This document shows, in pieces, positions 59,950 to 64,000 of a DNA stretch of 64,000 nucleotides (within the stretch, counting starts at the first letter, position 1; every line of letters begins with the position of its first letter). A program made the translations under genes and the position numbers. Where the stretch lies: assembly GCF_037042905.1 (NCBI RefSeq), contig NW_026974140.1, positions 18,526,001-18,590,000 of the forward strand. The letters are read 5' to 3'. A model generated the notes under the pieces. It saw only the letters and a list, made by a program, of their open reading frames with translations, was not told the DNA's origin and ran no database searches. Source of the stretch: Lytechinus pictus. Lineage: Eukaryota > Echinodermata > Echinoidea > Temnopleuroida > Toxopneustidae.

Positions 59950-60840
59950 GGGCCTCATCTAACAAAGAGATACAATTGATATGATCAACTGTATTAGAAA
60001 TAATAATAACATTTATAGGGCACTTTTTACGGGTGTTTCAAAGTGCACAGGTGGGCTGACTGAAGTAAACAATGAATCTATTTTTTAAAAAAAAACATGC
60101 TAGTGTTGAGAAAAGATGAGTTTTTAGTGAGGATTTGAAAATCTCAACAGTGGGAGCATTTTGAATATGGGTTGGGAGCTTGTTCCACAGAGCTGGGGCA
60201 ATAACAGAAAAAACAAAATCACCATATTTGGTCTTTGTGCGAGGGCCGTGGTTTAAATTAGATGAAAAAGATGAGCGGAGGGATCTGACTGACAAAGAGG
60301 AACAAAGGGAGACTAGCTCCTGGAGAAACTTGAGTGCCATATTATGATTAATTTTGTAGACAATAAGAATATTGAAGGTTATGCGAGAGTTTAGGCTACC
60401 GGAAGCCAATGGAGAGATCGTAAAACAGGGGAGATGTGTTCAGTGTTCTTTGTTAGCGTAACCATTCTTGCTGCAGAGTTCAGGATTCGCTGGAGAGAGA
60501 TGGAAGAAACGGGGAGGCTGGCAAAAAGGGAGTTTCAGTAGTCGATATGTTATGAGACGAAAGCATGAATGACTTTTTCAGTTGAGGCTTGGTCGAGAAG
60601 TTGCCTGATCTTTCCAATTCCAAATCCATCAATGTCATTATTTTTTCAACTGGAAATTTGCACAGTGTCCATGATAAACAAAGAGATTAGAGATGCACAC
60701 TCAATTTTTAAGAAATTGATGAATGTGTGAATATCCAACATCTAGAAATGAACAAACATGCATAATCTTTGTTGAAGTTGCTGGCTTTCCATAGTTGGAG
60801 TTGATCATATCAATCACCACTCTTTGTAAGATGGGGCCCA
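59950..60840. mobile_element. MITE of the same family, split by a retroposon
   Basis: Left GGGCCTCATCTAACAAAGAG and right inverse CTCTTTGTAAGATGGGGCCC with inner ATTGATATGATCAACT/AGTTGATCATATCAAT pairs. About 640 bp of non-LTR sequence (60000-60650) separates the arms. Confidence 0.75.
60000..60650 (-). pseudogene. CR1/L2-like ORF2 C-terminal fragment with 3' tail
   Basis: Minus strand reads VIHAFVS, then NSLFASLPVSSISLQRILNS, AARMVTLTKNTEHISPVLRS, LHWLPVA, a stop, and FSVIAPALWNKLPTHIQ. This is the standard tail of L2/CR1-type reverse transcriptase. It ends with AGTGCCCTATAAATGTTATT-ATTATT, a typical 3' end. Several stops; inserted into the MITE at 59950-60840. Confidence 0.75.
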
Positions 60841-61550
60841 AAAGATGGTCTTGTGTTGTTGTGGGCATCATTGGGAAGACAAATGAGAGTGGTCTCTTTA
60901 CTTCAGATTATGCAAGGTTGCCATAGTACCATAACTGATGGCAAGGTTCCACAATAACTTTTTTTCTTGGTGGCCTGATCGGTCCATCAAAATCATCAAT
61001 TTCATATTTTTGGTGGCCCGAAAAGCAAATTTGGTGGCCTTTAAACAATATAAAAAAACAGTCAAATGTATTGCTGTACAGTACATTGTACATGCGTGAC
61101 CAAATTATTTCCAAACACCCCCTACACAAGTTTTTCTCTGTGTGCAAAATAACCCCCTAAACAAGTTTTTCGCTGGCTTCATTTTCACATTTTTTCCCCT
61201 AAACAAGTTGTCACCAGAATATGACCTCTAAACAAGTTTTGTCTTGGGCCCGAACACTTTTAAAAAATGAGCAAAAAGCTCTGGGGAAAAAGCTTGGGGA
61301 AAAAACTACTAGTTATTATGGAGAGAGTTAAGCCGTGCCTGCACCTCTCACATGCGGTGCTCGCGCTTGATGATTTTGGCAGGGCTGGGGAACTGAGATG
61401 TCTCATCACAGCACAGGGGTCTTGCGAGCGGGGCTGGGCGGCTTCTGAGCTGAACTTTTGTCATTCAGAGTAGGATATCTAGAGAACTGAAAATTAGGTC
61501 TGAAAAGGGGGTCATCAAAGAGGCACGTCCCCGTACCACCAATATATGCG
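60841..61550. other. non-coding stretch with CCCTAAACAAGTT motifs
   Basis: At 61095-61250 four CCCCTAAACAAGTTTTT-like motifs recur about every 35-50 bp, inverse to the ACTTGTTTAGGG motifs inside the element at 29449-30004, so this is a fragment of that family. The rest is unassigned. Confidence 0.45.
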
Positions 61551-61554
61551 AAGG

Positions 61555-61612
61555 TAATACATGATTATAAATAATTATTATTATAATAATAATTATTTAT
61601 AATCACGTATTA
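61555..61612. repeat. 58-bp AT-rich palindrome without spacer
   Basis: Left arm TAATACATGATTATAAATAA and on to the centre, mirrored to TTATTTATAATCACGTATTA; one mismatch in 29-bp arms. Confidence 0.85.
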
Positions 61613-61969
61613 AATTTTAGTATTTGTTAAATAATAATTTTTATATAAAAATTGTTCTTCAAAATGGCATTTCATAACATCGCTACGTCATAACGAAGCG
61701 GTTCAAGGGTCAGACCTATTGTATTTGCTTTGTTGACAAACAGATCGAGGGATCTACATGAGATCGGTCTGGCAAGAAACCTTCAATTTTTTGCTTTTTC
61801 ATTATTCAATTTTGGAAACCTTGATACGCATTAGGCGTATGATCTGTATCTGTGTTGACGTACAATCACCAGCATCTGGTTGTCGCGTACGTTTGGGTTT
61901 AGGGGTCAAGCGCTAAACAATTAATTTTGGTAGTGTGCTTTTGAGACGAGGGTGTTTATGTCCAAACTT
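61613..61969. other. intergenic, nothing recognised
   Basis: No ORF or repeat structure that I can support, beyond possible 3' sequence of the retroposon that follows. Confidence 0.35.
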
Positions 61970-62795
61970 TCAAGTTTGAGTTTTGAATACTCCTACATCT
62001 TTAGAATTTCTGATATCCTCACCAAGAAGGTTCCATTCTGGGATGGTCTTGGGATACAGGGAGTGTCGGTAGTAGTCTTTATTTGATCTTATAACGTTGA
62101 ATTTGAGAGTTCCCTTTTGTCTGGTTCGATATCTACAACTGGTTAGGTTTTGAGATTGAAGGTGGGCTGATATGTTGGAGGGTACAAATCCATGTGTCTC
62201 TTTGTACAAGGTTGTCAGTCTAGCCTTACTTCTGCGGACTTTCAGTGTGTCCCACTTTAGTTTTTGTAGCATCTTGGTGACACTAAATTCCCTGCTGTAA
62301 TCCTTCAAAGTGAATCTAGCTGCTCTATGTTGAACCCGTTCTAACTTGTCATGGTCTGATTTGTGTTGTGGATCCCAAACTGCTGCGCAGTATTCCAACC
62401 TTGGTCGTATTAGAGATTTGTATACAATGTCCTTTGTACGAGTGCTGCAAGAGTGCAGATTTCTCTTTAAGAGCCCCAACATCTTATTGGCTTTTGATGA
62501 GATTTGGTCAATATGAGTTGACCAACATAGGTCCCTTGATAACTCCACACCGAGATAGGGATGTTGCACTTCTTCTAATGTGACATTACCGAGCCTATAG
62601 TTGACTTGGATTGGTTTTCTCTTATGTGTGATTCTCATATGAAAACATTTAGAGGCATTGAATGACATCTGCCAATCCTTTTCCCATGTAGTTAGTTTGT
62701 TAAGATCCCCTTGCAAGATTTCTGTGTCCCTAGTATCATGTATGTCTCTGTATACAATACAGTCTTCTGCAAAAAGCCGAACATTGGAAGGTGTA
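61970..62795 (-). pseudogene. non-LTR reverse transcriptase C-terminal half, altered catalytic box
   Basis: Starts VRLFAEDCIVYRD, the FADD box with glutamate for the first aspartate. It continues through FNASKCFHMRITHKRK, PYLGVELSRDLCWSTHI, VQHRAARFTLKDYSR and LKWDTLKVRRSKARL to an IPEWNLLGEDIRNSKDVGVF tail. Same FADDC-type lineage as 45359-45976 but preserves about 60 more C-terminal residues. Truncated before the box and without 5' parts. Confidence 0.85.
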
Positions 62796-62837
62796 AAAAT
62801 AAATAAAATAAAAAATATTTACGTGATTTTTATCTTA

Positions 62838-62868
62838 AAAGATGGATTTCCTAGGGAAATCCATCTTT
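62838..62868. repeat. short hairpin
   Basis: AAAGATGGATTTCCTAGG and its mirror GAAATCCATCTTT form an almost perfect 31-bp inverted repeat. Confidence 0.7.
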
Positions 62869-62977
62869 GTTTACATGTGTCTCTTATACATATATGGCAG
62901 GCAGTTCAAGGCTCCATGTCTGAAGAAGTATACCCGGTATGTCAAAATATTAAAAAATATCAGACATGGGTCATTGG

Positions 62978-63096
62978 TAGTCTTGAGGACTCCATGATGA
63001 TGTCTTTTTAAAAAACTTTGACATATACTTCTTCATCATGAAGAAGTATATGTCAAAGTTTTTAAAAAAGACATCATCATGGAGTCCTCAAGACTA
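62978..63096. mobile_element. 119-bp near-perfect palindromic MITE, 9-bp TSD
   Basis: TAGTCTTGAGGACTCCATGA to the centre is mirrored to TCATGGAGTCCTCAAGACTA with almost no spacer and few mismatches. GGTCATTGG occurs directly on both sides (62969-62977 and 63097-63105). A 9-bp duplication is typical of Mutator-like elements. Confidence 0.85.
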
Positions 63097-63105
63097 GGTC
63101 ATTGG

Positions 63106-63566
63106 GTGAGTCCTCAATGCCAACTACGTGCTACGGCCTGGAATCATAGGCTAAAAACGAAAGACATGTCAACATCCCTCCTCTCCTTTTCAATGCTTTC
63201 TTTTCCATTTCTTCTTCCTCCTCATCTTCTTTGTGTTTTAGTTTTTCCTTCTTCTAATTTCTTCTTCTCTCTTTTTCCTTTCTCATTTCTTCTTCATGTC
63301 TTTCTTCAAAAAAATTTCTTTTTCTTCTCCTCTTTTGATCTTTTTTTTCTTTAAATTCTTCAACTCATGTTCTTGTTCAGTTCAAAATCCTCCTCACGTC
63401 ACCTCCTTCTTCTTTTCCACGGTCACGACAGCACAAACATAAAATAAACAAGGAAAACAGCCACACATATACGCGCGCAGAAATAAGCACACCAGTCAAG
63501 TTCATTTCGACAACAAACACTAATCTGAATACGTGGGGATATGCTCGCACAAAGCATGCTAAATCA
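63106..63566. other. pyrimidine-rich stretch
   Basis: T/C-rich low-complexity DNA (about 63170-63420) rich in TTCTTC; no gene recognised. Confidence 0.5.
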
Positions 63567-64000
63567 TAGACCAAAAGCTTCGGTCTCTGTTATGTTGGTT
63601 GTTCAGCTGAACTCCGTTGGCTTCACTCACCAAATACAGAGACCGAAGTTCTAGCGCGATCTGTACAGGGGACTCAATGGCCATATGTTTATGTACCTAA
63701 GATCGGATAAAACGGGGAAGTGAATTTGCGCGACAGCCGAGGTAAGTCACTGTTTTTGTTCCCTTTAACTCGATTTTTCTCCGTTTCTTGGCAATTAATG
63801 CCAAGAGGGAATATCAATTTGCATTTTGGTCGCATTAATTTTCAAAATTTTTATTGATTAAAGACAAAAATTGAAGAGCCCCGACGGGGGGATTTTGCAT
63901 TGCAAGTCCCCTAATGGTGGCTGCACGCTAGCGAGCCGTCTGTGTATGAGGAGAACTTTAAAAAAAAATGTTAAAAAACTCCTCAAAACAGACGGCTGCC
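63567..64000. repeat. inverted copy of 29001-29440, running off the window
   Basis: TAGACCAAAAGCTTCGG to ACAGACGGCTGCC, inverse of the first copy, with only scattered differences (for example CTAGCGCGAT against ATCGCCCTAG). Continues past the window end. Confidence 0.85.

Overview
This is animal genomic DNA. It is AT-rich, with multi-exon genes, GT-AG introns and a very high load of transposable elements. The three recognisable host genes and the repeat types suggest an echinoderm, most likely a sea urchin. The repeats behind this are a foldback element with tandem-repeat arms recalling the TU elements of Strongylocentrotus, CR1/L2-like retroposon tails, and many palindromic MITEs. The species call is an inference; nothing here names the organism.

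Host genes. All three lie on the minus strand and could be assembled exon by exon with consistent splice phases. SPART (spartin; six coding exons, 26493 down to 22364, 542 aa) has a MIT domain and a C-terminal senescence domain. CHIC1/2-like (five exons, 49402 down to 37708, 166 aa) carries the cysteine string of this palmitoylated family. ALG11 (three exons, 59343 down to 54203, 485 aa) is the ER alpha-1,2-mannosyltransferase of N-glycan precursor assembly. They have unrelated jobs (lipid-droplet/endosome biology, vesicle-associated protein, dolichol-linked glycan synthesis) and nothing suggests an operon-like unit. Possible promoter elements include a consensus CRE 72 bp before the CHIC start codon and a candidate distal non-coding first exon for SPART near 30.2-30.3 kb.

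Repeats, left to right. 1-8 kb: A/T-rich DNA with a decayed PIF/Harbinger transposase and several MITEs. 8163-11072: a 2.9-kb element with inverted ends and an 8-bp target duplication. 11142-16430: a 5.3-kb foldback element whose arms are opposite-facing arrays of a ~70-bp unit; the right arm has a seven-unit higher-order repeat. 19.1-20.0 kb: a tandemly duplicated MITE. 27.4-30.0 kb: a nest of at least four elements, probably in a SPART 5' intron. 30.4-39.6 kb: several palindromic MITEs. 43.4-46.0 kb: three broken non-LTR retrotransposon fragments in CHIC intron 1, followed at 46.9 kb by a Penelope-type hammerhead-like motif. 47-49 kb: nested MITEs and a second copy of a 0.9-kb TA-flanked element. 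50.2-50.4 kb: a tRNA-derived SINE. 52.8-54.1 kb: a piggyBac-like MITE inside another MITE, ending just below ALG11. 54.5-62.8 kb: four more reverse-transcriptase fragments, two inside ALG11 introns. 63.0 kb: a 119-bp near-perfect palindrome with a 9-bp target duplication. 63567-64000: an inverted copy of 29001-29440.

No intact transposase or reverse transcriptase remains, so the window looks like a graveyard of mostly non-autonomous elements around three conserved housekeeping-type genes. Exon boundaries are read by eye from splice consensus and homology to remembered family features, not from transcripts.
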